From positions 1 through 36,532 of the forward strand of contig JAZRWQ010000059.1 of the NCBI GenBank assembly GCA_045599805.1: a stretch of DNA of 36,532 nucleotides, read 5' to 3'. A program made the translations under genes and the position numbers. The first letter of the stretch is position 1. Each line of letters starts with the position of its first letter. The notes under the pieces were generated by a model. It was not told where the DNA came from, did not search any database, and worked only from the letters and a program-made list of their open reading frames with translations. The stretch is from JAZRWQ01 sp045599805 (GTDB lineage Bacteria > Bacillota > Clostridia > Oscillospirales > UMGS1783). Shown piece after piece: positions 1-8,089 of this stretch.

Positions 1-411
1 CAGAAGCGCAGAGTTGCCATTGCCGGCGTTATCGCCATGCGCCCCGATATCATAGTGCTCGATGAGCCCACCGCCATGCTCGATCCCATGGGCAGGAACG
101 AGATAATGAAGGTGCTTGAGCATCTGAACAGGGACGAGAATATAACCGTTGTGCTTATAACCCACCATATGGATGAGGCTGCCATGGCTTCGCGCATCGT
201 TGTTGTAAGCGACGGAGAAATACTTATGCAGGGCGAGCCGCATGAGGTTTTCAGCCGTGCGGATGAATTGAAATCGGCGGGACTTGACGTGCCGCAGAGT
301 ACGATGTTCTGCAATATGCTTCGGGATAACGGATTCGATATCCCCGAAAACGTCATAAACGTTGACGAATGCGTAAACGTTTTATGTAGGATACTGGGGA
401 ATGTGAAATGA
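1..411 (+). CDS. ecfA1: ECF transporter ATPase EcfA1, 3' part (5' end outside window)
   Basis: This is the C-terminal part of one of the two ABC ATPases of an energy-coupling factor vitamin/metal importer. The reading frame is open from base 1 and begins inside the ABC signature region (QKRRVAIAGV), so Walker A lies upstream. Visible are Walker B with the following D-loop (VLDEPTAMLDP, about residues 18-28 of the fragment) and the H-loop histidine in LITHHMDE. The C-terminal tail carries the typical EcfA extension. It overlaps ecfA2 by ATGA at 408-411 and is followed by ecfT, the standard ecfA1-ecfA2-ecfT order. The EcfA1 assignment rests on this order and on EcfA2-like features of the next gene. 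The first 39 bases are identical to 849-887 in ecfA2. Confidence 0.9.
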   Translation, partial: QKRRVAIAGVIAMRPDIIVLDEPTAMLDPMGRNEIMKVLEHLNRDENITVVLITHHMDEAAMASRIVVVSDGEILMQGEPHEVFSRADELKSAGLDVPQSTMFCNMLRDNGFDIPENVINVDECVNVLCRILGNVK

Positions 412-1265
412 AGCTTGAAGTAAAAAATATCTCTCAGATATACAGTAAAAAAACTCCCTTTGAGCGCAGGGCGATAAACGATGTTTCCTTAACCATAGAA
501 GGCAATGAATTCATCGGGCTTATCGGTCATACCGGCTCGGGCAAATCCACTCTTATACAGCATTTCAACGGACTTATCAAGCCTGCGCAGGGAAGCGTGC
601 TTATCGACGGTGAGGATATCCATTCTTCAAAAGAGGCGCTTCGCCGTTCACGTTCACGTGTGGGCCTTGTTTTCCAGTATCCCGAGTATCAGCTTTTTGA
701 AGAAACAGTTTATAAGGATATTGCCTTCGGCCCTAAAAACATGAAGCTCTCGGATGAGGAAATTGACAGACGCGTGCGTTCAAGCCTTAAATTCGTAGGA
801 CTTTCCGAGGATATACTTGAACGCAGTCCTTTTGAAATATCCGGCGGTCAGAAGCGCAGAGTTGCCATTGCCGGCGTTATCGCCATGGAGCCCGAGCTGC
901 TTATTCTGGATGAGCCCACCGCGGGACTCGATCCCAAGGGCAGCGCCGAGATAATGGATTTTATAAGCGGATACGTGGATGAAAACCATTCGGTGCTTTT
1001 TGTTTCACACTCGATGAACGATATTGCAAAGTATGCAAAGCGTGTGCTTGTCATGAACGATGCCGAGCTTATTATGGACGGAGGCGTTCCTGAAATATTT
1101 TCACGGGCGGAACGTCTTAAAGAGATAGGGCTTGATGTGCCGCAGATAACCGAAATATTCATCCGTCTGCGCGCTCTCGGCTATCCGCTTCCCACCGATG
1201 TATATACCGGTAAATACGCTTTAAAGCGTATACTGGAGTATAAGGGGGTGTCTTTTGATGCGTGA
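408..1265 (+). CDS. ecfA2: ECF transporter ATPase EcfA2
   Basis: Second ATPase of the energy-coupling factor module; it pairs with EcfA1 and binds the coupling helices of EcfT, powering uptake by interchangeable substrate-binding S components at the cytoplasmic membrane. At 285 residues it is full length. Walker A is GHTGSGKS (K46), the Q-loop is in VFQYPEYQLFE, the signature is ISGGQKRRVAIAG, Walker B is LLILDEPTAGLD and the switch histidine is in VSHSMND. The ATG overlaps the ecfA1 stop and the gene overlaps the start of ecfT, so translation is probably coupled. No S-component gene is in view, consistent with a shared (group II) module that serves unlinked S components. Confidence 0.95.
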   Translation: MKLEVKNISQIYSKKTPFERRAINDVSLTIEGNEFIGLIGHTGSGKSTLIQHFNGLIKPAQGSVLIDGEDIHSSKEALRRSRSRVGLVFQYPEYQLFEETVYKDIAFGPKNMKLSDEEIDRRVRSSLKFVGLSEDILERSPFEISGGQKRRVAIAGVIAMEPELLILDEPTAGLDPKGSAEIMDFISGYVDENHSVLFVSHSMNDIAKYAKRVLVMNDAELIMDGGVPEIFSRAERLKEIGLDVPQITEIFIRLRALGYPLPTDVYTGKYALKRILEYKGVSFDA

Positions 1266-2067
1266 TATTACTCTCGGTCAGTACTTCCCCGGAAATTCGG
1301 TGATTCATAAAATCGACGCAAGGATGAAGATAGTATTGCTGATACTGCTCATAGTAAATATTTTTCTTGCGTCTACGCCCGTGGCATATCTTTTTGCGGC
1401 AATACTGGTATTCGCGGCGGTAATCCTTTCAAAAATACCCTTTTCGATGATACTGAAAAGCTTAAAGCCCATTCTGTACGTCGTTTTGCTTACCACTATA
1501 ATAAATCTGCTGTTTACTACCGGCGATGTCGTTTTTCAATTCTGGATAATAAAGATATCAAGGCAGGGGATTACGCGCTCGGCGGAAATGATAATAAGAA
1601 TATTCCTGCTTGTCGTTGCCACCTCTCTTCTTACCTATACCACGTCACCCATGATGCTTACCGATGCTTTGGAGCGGCTTTTGTCGCCGCTTAAAAAGAT
1701 TAAGCTTCCGGTGCATGAATTTGCCATGATGATGACTATTGCGCTGCGTTTTATCCCTACTTTAATAGAGGAAGTTGATAAAATAACGGCGGCGCAGAAG
1801 GCAAGAGGCGCCGACTTTGAAAGCGGCAATCTTTTCAGCAGGGTAAAGGCGCTTATACCTATCCTTATACCCCTTTTCGTTTCGGCGTTCAGTCGTGCCG
1901 ATGAGCTTGCCGTTGCCATGGAATGCCGCTGTTATAAGGGCGACGAGGGCAGAACGCGCCTTAAGGAATATCATCTTGCTGCAAGAGATTATATGTCTTT
2001 TGCGATAATGCTTTTGGGTCTGGCTCTAATAATCTGGACAAATATTTTGTGGAAGACCGTTTTATGA
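1258..2067 (+). CDS. ecfT: ECF transporter transmembrane protein EcfT
   Basis: Membrane scaffold of the energy-coupling factor transporter, linking the two ATPases to an S component. The roughly 270-residue protein has several hydrophobic segments (about residues 25-60, 65-85, 105-125 and a last one at the C terminus) and an alanine-arginine-glycine coupling motif, AQKARGAD, in the cytoplasmic helical region, plus a second one resembling AMECRCYKG; both are the EcfT signature helices that touch the ATPases. I use the ATG at 1258 rather than the TTG three bases earlier because a GGGGGTG ribosome binding site ends at 1250. It overlaps ecfA2 by 8 bases and truA by ATGA. Confidence 0.93.
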   Translation: MRDITLGQYFPGNSVIHKIDARMKIVLLILLIVNIFLASTPVAYLFAAILVFAAVILSKIPFSMILKSLKPILYVVLLTTIINLLFTTGDVVFQFWIIKISRQGITRSAEMIIRIFLLVVATSLLTYTTSPMMLTDALERLLSPLKKIKLPVHEFAMMMTIALRFIPTLIEEVDKITAAQKARGADFESGNLFSRVKALIPILIPLFVSAFSRADELAVAMECRCYKGDEGRTRLKEYHLAARDYMSFAIMLLGLALIIWTNILWKTVL

Positions 2068-2831
2068 ATTATCTTGTAACAATAAGCTTTCTCGGAAAAG
2101 AATACTGCGGCTGGCAGGTGCAGAAAAACGGCGTTTCCGTATGCTCGGTCATACAAAGATGCGTTGAAACCGTCATCCGCGAAAAAACGGATATCATAGG
2201 CTGCGGCAGAACGGATGCCGGCGTAAACGCCTATAATTACCGTTTTAATTTTCATGCTTCCCAAAAGCTTGACAGCGGCTTTGCCGTAAGCCTTAACGCG
2301 CTTTTGCCGGACGATATTTCGGTTATTGGCGTAAAAGAGGTAAATGAGGATTTTCATGCAAGATACAGCGCTTTAGGCAAAAGCTATGTGTATAAAATAT
2401 GGAACAAGCCCTATAAAAACGTTTTTTTAAAGGACAGATGCTATTCATATTCAAGACCGCTCGATATCGAAAAAATGAAAAGGGCGGCAAAGTATCTTTG
2501 CGGTAAGCACGATTTTAAGGCATTCGCCGCTTCCGGCGGAAGCGTAACCGATACGGTAAGGGAAATATACGGCATACGCATTTCCGTTAACAGCGGTATA
2601 ATTGAATTCAAGCTTATCGGAAACGGCTTCCTTTATAAAATGGTGCGCTCGGTTGTAGGACTGCTCTTTTGCGTAGGCAAAGGCGTGATTTCTCCCGAGG
2701 ATGTGCCCGACATACTGGAATCCGGCGACAGAAGCCGCATAGGGTTCACTATGCCTGCAAACGGACTGTACTTCAATAAGATATACTACAGCGAAAATGA
2801 ACTTGCAAAGGAGATGATGCACGTTGACTAA
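2064..2831 (+). CDS. truA: tRNA pseudouridine(38-40) synthase TruA
   Basis: TruA isomerises uridines 38-40 in the anticodon stem-loop of many tRNAs. The 255-residue protein starts with the usual beta strand followed by the GW motif (CGWQVQ, residues 15-20), and the catalytic aspartate is D51 in GRTDAGVN. The usual family motif is GRTDAGVHA; here the histidine is replaced by asparagine (N55). A later conserved stretch (GNGFLYKMVRSVVG) is typical of TruA. The ATG at 2064 overlaps the ecfT stop (ATGA) and has a GGAAG about 8 bases upstream; the GTG at 2049 would add 5 residues not seen in the family. truA downstream of ecfA1A2T is a widely conserved Firmicutes order. Confidence 0.93.
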   Translation: MNYLVTISFLGKEYCGWQVQKNGVSVCSVIQRCVETVIREKTDIIGCGRTDAGVNAYNYRFNFHASQKLDSGFAVSLNALLPDDISVIGVKEVNEDFHARYSALGKSYVYKIWNKPYKNVFLKDRCYSYSRPLDIEKMKRAAKYLCGKHDFKAFAASGGSVTDTVREIYGIRISVNSGIIEFKLIGNGFLYKMVRSVVGLLFCVGKGVISPEDVPDILESGDRSRIGFTMPANGLYFNKIYYSENELAKEMMHVD

Positions 2832-3978
2832 TCAGCAGAAAAACGCAGGATTATACTCGCTTAAGGTCATAAAGCGTCTGTGCCTTCTGCTAATCGTATG
2901 CGTTATCTTTTTCGGCATCGTTTTCAATATCGGAAAAATAAGTGCGGATGACTTCAAGCGTATGTTTGTACGCATAGGCAACGGGCTGTCGGCAGATGCG
3001 CAGGAGACAAACGGCGAAATAGCCGTTTCGGACGATCCCACCATGTCGGCGCTGAAATTCAAGGACGGCGTTGCCGTTTCCACCTCCGACAGACTCAGGG
3101 TTTTTGACCGTTCGGGGATCGAATTCTTTTCGAACAAGCTGGTTATGGCCGATCCGATTATGCGCGTTACCGATAAGCGCATAATGATATTCGACCGCGG
3201 CGGCAAAAGCATAGGCGTTTACACAAGCTTTGCCTGCATAGGCGAAATAAAAACGGAAAACGAAATAATAAACGCATCGGTAAACGATAAGGGATATATC
3301 GCCGTTGCAACCCAGGCCGACGGTTACAAATCCATGGTTACCATGTATAACGCCAATATGGCGGAAAAATATAAGTATTACAGCGCCGACGGATATATAC
3401 TCAATACCGCGGTTTACGGCTCGGGCAAACAGCTTGCCTGCTCGGCACTGCTTGCCGGCGGAAATAAATGCCGCATAACGGCGTACAATACCTCGTCCGA
3501 AGAGCCGCTTTGCAGCGTAACTCTGAATTCCTGCTTTGTTTATAAGCTTGATTATATCGCAAAGGATAAGCTGATCGCCGTTACCGATACCGGCTGGTAC
3601 CTTATAAATACCGCCGAAAATGCCGTTATCTCAAGCAAAGCCTATTCCGGCGCATCCCTTTCCTGTTTTTGCGCTGATGGTACAAAGGGCGTATTCGTAT
3701 TTTCCGATAACGGCAACCGTTCAAGCGTGTCGATATGTGATTTTATAGCCGATACCGATTCCGAGTTCACGGTAAACGGCGCGGTGCAGAGTATTGCCGT
3801 AAACGAAAACAAAATCGCGCTGTGCGCTTCGGGAAAGCTTATTTGCTGTGACATGACGGGAAATGAACTCTTTACCGCCGAAACAGCCGCACGCAGGATA
3901 GTGGATGTTATGGGCAAATATATAATAATATCCCGAAGCGGCGGAATAAGTTATATTAAAATACAGGAGAATCAATGA
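2824..3978 (+). CDS. Membrane-anchored beta-propeller-like protein, DUF5711 type
   Basis: A 384-residue protein of unknown function. One transmembrane segment lies near the N terminus (about residues 15-35, after positively charged residues), and the rest is a repetitive beta-rich extracytoplasmic domain in which short blocks with hydrophobic strands recur about every 40 residues, as in a WD/PQQ-like propeller. This architecture and its place beside a cvpA-like gene match the clostridial DUF5711 family as I know it; I could not run a profile. The start is TTG at 2824, overlapping the truA stop, with AAAGGAG at 2807-2813, about 10 bases upstream. It overlaps the next gene by ATGA, so the two are probably translated together. 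Confidence 0.75.
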   Translation: MTNQQKNAGLYSLKVIKRLCLLLIVCVIFFGIVFNIGKISADDFKRMFVRIGNGLSADAQETNGEIAVSDDPTMSALKFKDGVAVSTSDRLRVFDRSGIEFFSNKLVMADPIMRVTDKRIMIFDRGGKSIGVYTSFACIGEIKTENEIINASVNDKGYIAVATQADGYKSMVTMYNANMAEKYKYYSADGYILNTAVYGSGKQLACSALLAGGNKCRITAYNTSSEEPLCSVTLNSCFVYKLDYIAKDKLIAVTDTGWYLINTAENAVISSKAYSGASLSCFCADGTKGVFVFSDNGNRSSVSICDFIADTDSEFTVNGAVQSIAVNENKIALCASGKLICCDMTGNELFTAETAARRIVDVMGKYIIISRSGGISYIKIQENQ

Positions 3979-4676
3979 ACGTATTACTTGATATCGCGGT
4001 GGCGTCAATAGTTCTGTTATCCGTCATCTTCGGATGCAGGAAGGGCTTTTTGCGAACGATTCTGGGAACGGTTACCGCTTTGGTGATGCTCATAGCCGTC
4101 TTGGTGTTTGCCGACCCATTGGGCCGTTCCTTTTCCGAAAAGGTGGTAAGCCCGATGATAGCCGACGGCATAATAAAGAAGGCCGAAAGCAAAGCCACAG
4201 ATGCCATCCGGGACGTAAAAGACGAAAGCCTTTTAGAGCATAAATTTTTCGAAAAACTCATAAACAGCTCCGGCAGCGGTGTTCTGCAAACCGAGCGCAT
4301 GAAAAACGCCGGCGCCACCTTAAAAGAATTTCTGGTAAAAATATTATCCGAAAATTCGGTGCTTACAACGCTTTGCGTTCTTCTGACGGCACTTGTGATG
4401 ATAATAGTCATAAAGCTTCTTTCATGGCTTATCGGCAAAATAATATCGCCGGTGCGAAAGATCGGCGCAGTAAGAAGATTCGACGGATTTTTGGGTTTGA
4501 TATCAGGCGCAATAAACGCCGTTATAATTCTCGGCATTTTGGTTTCGGCGGTAAATTATGCCTCCGCGCTCTATAAGCCCGAAACCGAAAACGGAACCTT
4601 TGAAAGCGAAATTGTTGAAGAATCGGTGATTTATAAATATGTATCGGAATATCATCCGATATCTCTCTTAAAATAA
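3975..4676 (+). CDS. CvpA-family membrane protein
   Basis: A 233-residue membrane protein with an N-terminal block of two hydrophobic helices (about residues 3-20 and 28-48, with the GCRKGFLRT loop between them typical of CvpA/colicin V production proteins) and two further helices near residues 135-160 and 175-195. Between them is a polar, helical stretch of about 80 residues. CvpA proteins are poorly understood envelope proteins. The ATG has CAGGAG 7 bases upstream and overlaps the preceding gene by ATGA. The pairing with a DUF5711-like propeller suggests a joint envelope role, which is inference. The C-terminal 30 residues are acidic and without a recognisable motif. Confidence 0.75.
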   Translation: MNVLLDIAVASIVLLSVIFGCRKGFLRTILGTVTALVMLIAVLVFADPLGRSFSEKVVSPMIADGIIKKAESKATDAIRDVKDESLLEHKFFEKLINSSGSGVLQTERMKNAGATLKEFLVKILSENSVLTTLCVLLTALVMIIVIKLLSWLIGKIISPVRKIGAVRRFDGFLGLISGAINAVIILGILVSAVNYASALYKPETENGTFESEIVEESVIYKYVSEYHPISLLK

Positions 4677-4693
4677 AGAAAGAGGTATAAGAG

Positions 4694-5278
4694 ATGTATA
4701 AAAACATACCTAACATGATAACGGGACTCAGACTGCTGCTCATTCCCGTTTTCTCGGCACTTTATCTTACCGACCATTTACTGTGGGCAGTAATAGTGCT
4801 TGCTCTTGTGATGATAAGCGATGTGCTTGACGGCTATATAGCAAGAAAGTATAATCTCGGCTCGCGTCTCGGAGAGCTTTTGGATCCTCTTGCCGATAAG
4901 CTTGCGCAGATAATGATCTGTGTATGCCTGTTTATTAAAAAACTTCTGCCTCTGTGGTTTTTCATCCTTATCGTGCTGAAAGAGCTTATGATGCTGGGAT
5001 TCGGCTCGGTTGCAAGCATAGCTTTGAAGAAAAATCATGCGGTAAGCAAGGCAAAATGGTACGGCAAGGTGGCAACGGTTTGTTTATATACCGTTATCTG
5101 CGCCAATTTCATATTTCCCTCTTTCTTCATGTCGCATCAGGCAATACGCATCTTCGGCTTTTGTCTGGCATTGTTCTGGGAATATTTCGCATTTATAAAC
5201 TACGGACTGATTTATCTTAAAGTACTGCGCAGCGGAGAAAAAAGCTCCGTTGAAATAAAGGAGAGTAACGCAAAATGA
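4694..5278 (+). CDS. pgsA: CDP-diacylglycerol--glycerol-3-phosphate 3-phosphatidyltransferase
   Basis: PgsA makes phosphatidylglycerol phosphate from CDP-diacylglycerol and glycerol-3-phosphate, the committed step to phosphatidylglycerol in the membrane. The CDP-alcohol phosphotransferase motif is complete: D43, D46-G47, A50-R51, G60, D64 and D68 with the expected spacing. The 194-residue length and the several hydrophobic helices fit the family. An AGAGG site lies upstream of the ATG. The gene overlaps the following clp gene by ATGA. In many Firmicutes pgsA neighbours cinA-recA; here cinA lies 12 kb away, so the arrangement is different. Confidence 0.93.
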   Translation: MYKNIPNMITGLRLLLIPVFSALYLTDHLLWAVIVLALVMISDVLDGYIARKYNLGSRLGELLDPLADKLAQIMICVCLFIKKLLPLWFFILIVLKELMMLGFGSVASIALKKNHAVSKAKWYGKVATVCLYTVICANFIFPSFFMSHQAIRIFGFCLALFWEYFAFINYGLIYLKVLRSGEKSSVEIKESNAK

Positions 5279-7551
5279 TGTGTGCAAAATGCAAAAAACG
5301 GGTAGCCGTGATATTCATAACCCGCATGGAAGACGGCAAGACGATAAACGAAGGTCTTTGCCTCAAATGCGCCAGGGATATGGGACTTAAACCCGTTGAC
5401 GATATGATGGAGAAAATGGGTATCAGCCCTGATGATATCGACAATATCTCCAATGAAATATCCGAAATGATGGAGGATGAAAACTTCTCCGAGGGTGGCG
5501 CTGCCTCCCTTGGCGGAATGCTCGGCAATATCTTCAACAGCGCGGCAATGGAAACCGCAGCCGAGGAGGATGCCGCAGAAGAGGAAACAAAGGATGACGA
5601 CTCGTCCGGTAAGGAAAAATCAAAGAAGCAAAAAAAGAGAAAGTTCCTTGATAACTACTGCATAAATCTCACGCTAAAGGCAAAAGAGGGAAAAATAGAC
5701 AATATAGTAGGCAGAGACGAGGAAATATTCAGGGTAATACAGATACTCAACCGCCGCACCAAAAACAATCCCTGCCTTATAGGCGAGCCGGGCGTAGGCA
5801 AAACAGCCATTGCCGAGGGACTTGCCAAGCGCATAGCCGAGGGCGATGCTCCGGCAAAGCTTCTGGATAAGGAGATATATCTTTTAGACCTTACCGCGCT
5901 CGTTGCCGGCACCCAGTTCAGAGGCCAGTTTGAAAGCCGCGTTAAGGGACTTATCGAGGAAATAAAGAAGATAGGCAATATCATTCTTGTTATAGATGAG
6001 GTTCATACACTTGTAGGCACGGGTGATGCCGAGGGCTCGATGAATGCCGCAAATATGCTGAAGCCTGCGCTGTCGCGCGGTGAGATACAGGTTATCGGCG
6101 CCACCACCCTTGCCGAATACCGCAAATATATAGAAAAGGATGCCGCCCTTGAAAGACGGTTCCAGCCGGTAGTTGTGGATGAGCCGTCCATTGAGGATGC
6201 GGTAAAAATGCTTGAGGGCATAAAGAAGCATTACGAGCAGCATCACGGTCTTGTGATTTCCGATGAGATCGTAAGAAAGGCGGTAACTCTTTCCGAAAGA
6301 TATCTTACCGACAGATTCCTGCCCGATAAAGCTATTGACCTTATGGACGAAGCCTGCTCCAATGCCGCGCTCAGCAATAAGGCAAACAACGATCTGTATA
6401 CGGCAAATAAGGAGCTTGAAAAAATTTCCGCAAGGATAGATGCTCTGGAGCAGATCCCCGCCGATAAGATGGACGATGAAAAGTACCGCGAAATGGCGGA
6501 ATTGCGTACCGAAGAAATCCGCATGAAGGCAAAGATAGATGTGTTGAAGACCGAGGCGGATACTGAAGTGACGCTTGCCGATCTTGCAAGGGTAATCGAA
6601 CTGTGGACGGGTATACCCACCGGCAAGATACTTGCAGGCGAAAACGATAAGCTTAAAAACCTTGAGCAGGTACTCGGCGAAAAGATCAAAGGCCAGTCGG
6701 AGGCGATAAGCGCCATCGCACGCGCCGTTCGCCGTTCACGCGCCGCCCTTACGCCGAGAACGCGCCCCGTTTCCTTTATATTCACCGGTCCTACCGGCGT
6801 AGGTAAAACGGCGCTCGTCAAGGTGCTCGCAAGCGAGCTTTTCGATACGCCGGAAACCCTTATAAGGCTCGATATGTCGGAGTTTATGGAGAAGCACGCG
6901 GTATCCCGCATCATCGGTTCGCCTCCCGGATATGTCGGTTATGACGAAGCAGGCCAGCTTACCGAAAAGATACGCCGCCGTCCGTACAGCGTTATCCTTT
7001 TCGATGAGATAGAAAAAGCGCATCCCGACGTAATGAATATCCTTCTGCAGATACTTGACGAGGGCAGAATAACCGATGCGCACGGCAAAACGGTAAGCTT
7101 TGAGCATACTGTGATAATAATGACCTCCAATGCCGGCTCCAATGACACATCAAACGCCGCCGGCTTCGGTCAGACAAAGCAGGTGCGCTCAAAGGATAAG
7201 GCGTTAAAGGCGCTTTCCGAATTCCTGCGCCCCGAATTTTTGAACCGTGTTGACGAAATAATCGTCTTCAATCCTCTCGGCATGGATGCGTTCACGGAAA
7301 TTGCCGGAATGTATCTTGAGGAGCTTAAAGACGGGCTGAAGGAAAAGGGAATAGAATTCAGCTATACCGATGACGTTAAAAAGCTTCTTGCCAAGGATTC
7401 CTATTCCGAGAAGTACGGTGCGAGAAACGTACGCAGAGAGGTGGAAAAGCGCGTAGAGGATAAGCTCACCGAGGCGTATTTCGAAATGGGAAGCTTCAAA
7501 TCCGCCGCAGTAAAGGTGGAAAATGAAGAACTTTCCTTTGATATCCGCTAA
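5275..7551 (+). CDS. ClpE-type AAA+ unfoldase with N-terminal zinc finger
   Basis: A 758-residue HSP100 chaperone that unfolds proteins, probably for ClpP. The N terminus has a four-cysteine zinc finger (C3, C6, C29, C32) as in ClpE and McsA, followed by an acidic low-complexity linker, and no Clp_N repeat domain. The first ATPase domain has Walker A GEPGVGKT (170-177) and Walker B around D241-E242; a short coiled-coil middle region follows (about residues 365-425); the second ATPase domain has GPTGVGKT (505-512) and D577-E578. The ClpP-docking tripeptide position reads AGF (629-631), where ClpC has VGF. That layout makes it ClpE-like rather than ClpC; I leave the symbol open because ClpC-like labels are also in use. 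ATG 5275 overlaps the pgsA stop; AAGGAG at 5258-5263. Confidence 0.88.
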   Translation: MMCAKCKKRVAVIFITRMEDGKTINEGLCLKCARDMGLKPVDDMMEKMGISPDDIDNISNEISEMMEDENFSEGGAASLGGMLGNIFNSAAMETAAEEDAAEEETKDDDSSGKEKSKKQKKRKFLDNYCINLTLKAKEGKIDNIVGRDEEIFRVIQILNRRTKNNPCLIGEPGVGKTAIAEGLAKRIAEGDAPAKLLDKEIYLLDLTALVAGTQFRGQFESRVKGLIEEIKKIGNIILVIDEVHTLVGTGDAEGSMNAANMLKPALSRGEIQVIGATTLAEYRKYIEKDAALERRFQPVVVDEPSIEDAVKMLEGIKKHYEQHHGLVISDEIVRKAVTLSERYLTDRFLPDKAIDLMDEACSNAALSNKANNDLYTANKELEKISARIDALEQIPADKMDDEKYREMAELRTEEIRMKAKIDVLKTEADTEVTLADLARVIELWTGIPTGKILAGENDKLKNLEQVLGEKIKGQSEAISAIARAVRRSRAALTPRTRPVSFIFTGPTGVGKTALVKVLASELFDTPETLIRLDMSEFMEKHAVSRIIGSPPGYVGYDEAGQLTEKIRRRPYSVILFDEIEKAHPDVMNILLQILDEGRITDAHGKTVSFEHTVIIMTSNAGSNDTSNAAGFGQTKQVRSKDKALKALSEFLRPEFLNRVDEIIVFNPLGMDAFTEIAGMYLEELKDGLKEKGIEFSYTDDVKKLLAKDSYSEKYGARNVRREVEKRVEDKLTEAYFEMGSFKSAAVKVENEELSFDIR

Positions 7552-7566
7552 ATTTATAAAAAAGTA

Positions 7567-7595
7567 TTGCAAATTAAAAATGTTTGTGGTATTAT
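7567..7595 (+). promoter_or_regulatory. Sigma-A promoter of rplS
   Basis: TTGCAA at 7567-7572 and TATTAT at 7590-7595 with a 17-base spacer. It lies just after the clp stop and about 75 bases before the AGGAGG (7665-7670) of rplS, so it begins a new transcription unit. No clear terminator separates it from the upstream operon. Confidence 0.7.
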
Positions 7596-7601
7596 TGTAT
7601 G

Positions 7602-7664
7602 GCGTTTAATACGGGTATTCCGCTGTCGTGATTTTTCACGTTCATGAATGCACTGAGATTAATT
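7602..7664 (+). promoter_or_regulatory. rplS 5' leader with a small hairpin
   Basis: The transcribed leader of about 75 nt contains a hairpin CGTGA-TTTT-TCACG (7627-7640) ahead of the ribosome binding site. L19 leaders with autoregulatory structure are known in Firmicutes; whether this belongs to that class cannot be told by eye. Confidence 0.35.
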
Positions 7665-7678
7665 AGGAGGAAAAGAAA

Positions 7679-8020
7679 ATGACTGCTATTGAAAAGTTCA
7701 ATCAGGGTCAGCTCAAAAGCGAAGTTGCCGATTTCAGAATCGGTGATACCGTTGCAGTTGCTGTAAGAATCAAAGAAGGACAGAAGGAAAGAATCCAGAT
7801 GTTCGAAGGTACCGTTATTGCTCGTAAGGGCGGCGGACTTACCGAAACCTTCACCGTTCGCAGACTCAGCTACGGCGTTGGCGTTGAAAGGGTATTCCCC
7901 GTACATTCTCCCAACGTTGAAAGCGTTAAGATTGTAAGACGCGGCAAGGTTCGCAGAGCTAAGCTTTACTATCTGCGCGACAGAGTAGGCAAGGCAGCAA
8001 AAGTAAAGGAAAAGATCTAA
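7679..8020 (+). CDS. rplS: 50S ribosomal protein L19
   Basis: L19 sits at the 30S-50S interface of the ribosome. The 113-residue sequence is full length and shows the family hallmarks: the RIKEGQKERIQMFEGTVI segment, the GGG loop (RKGGGLTETFTVRR), the GVGVERVFPVHSP stretch and the basic C-terminal RRGKVRRAKLYYLR. It has its own promoter, a strong AGGAGG 8 bases before the ATG and a terminator just after the stop, so it is a monocistronic unit with possible read-through into lepB. Codon use is of the highly expressed type. Confidence 0.97.
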   Translation: MTAIEKFNQGQLKSEVADFRIGDTVAVAVRIKEGQKERIQMFEGTVIARKGGGLTETFTVRRLSYGVGVERVFPVHSPNVESVKIVRRGKVRRAKLYYLRDRVGKAAKVKEKI

Positions 8021-8025
8021 GTGCG

Positions 8026-8052
8026 AAAGGGGGACGTTTAGTCCCCTTTTTT
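8026..8052 (+). terminator. Rho-independent terminator after rplS
   Basis: Stem GGGGAC (8030-8035) with GTCCCC (8041-8046), flanked by A and T runs, loop GTTTA, then a run of T. It lies 5 bases after the rplS stop. Confidence 0.85.
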
Positions 8053-8089
8053 CCTTATTGCAGAATTGCATAAAAAATCGGAGGGCTAT

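Noticed and set aside
6243..6914. Minus-strand open frame of 223 codons with serine-rich translation.
   Set aside because: Antisense shadow of the ClpE-type gene.
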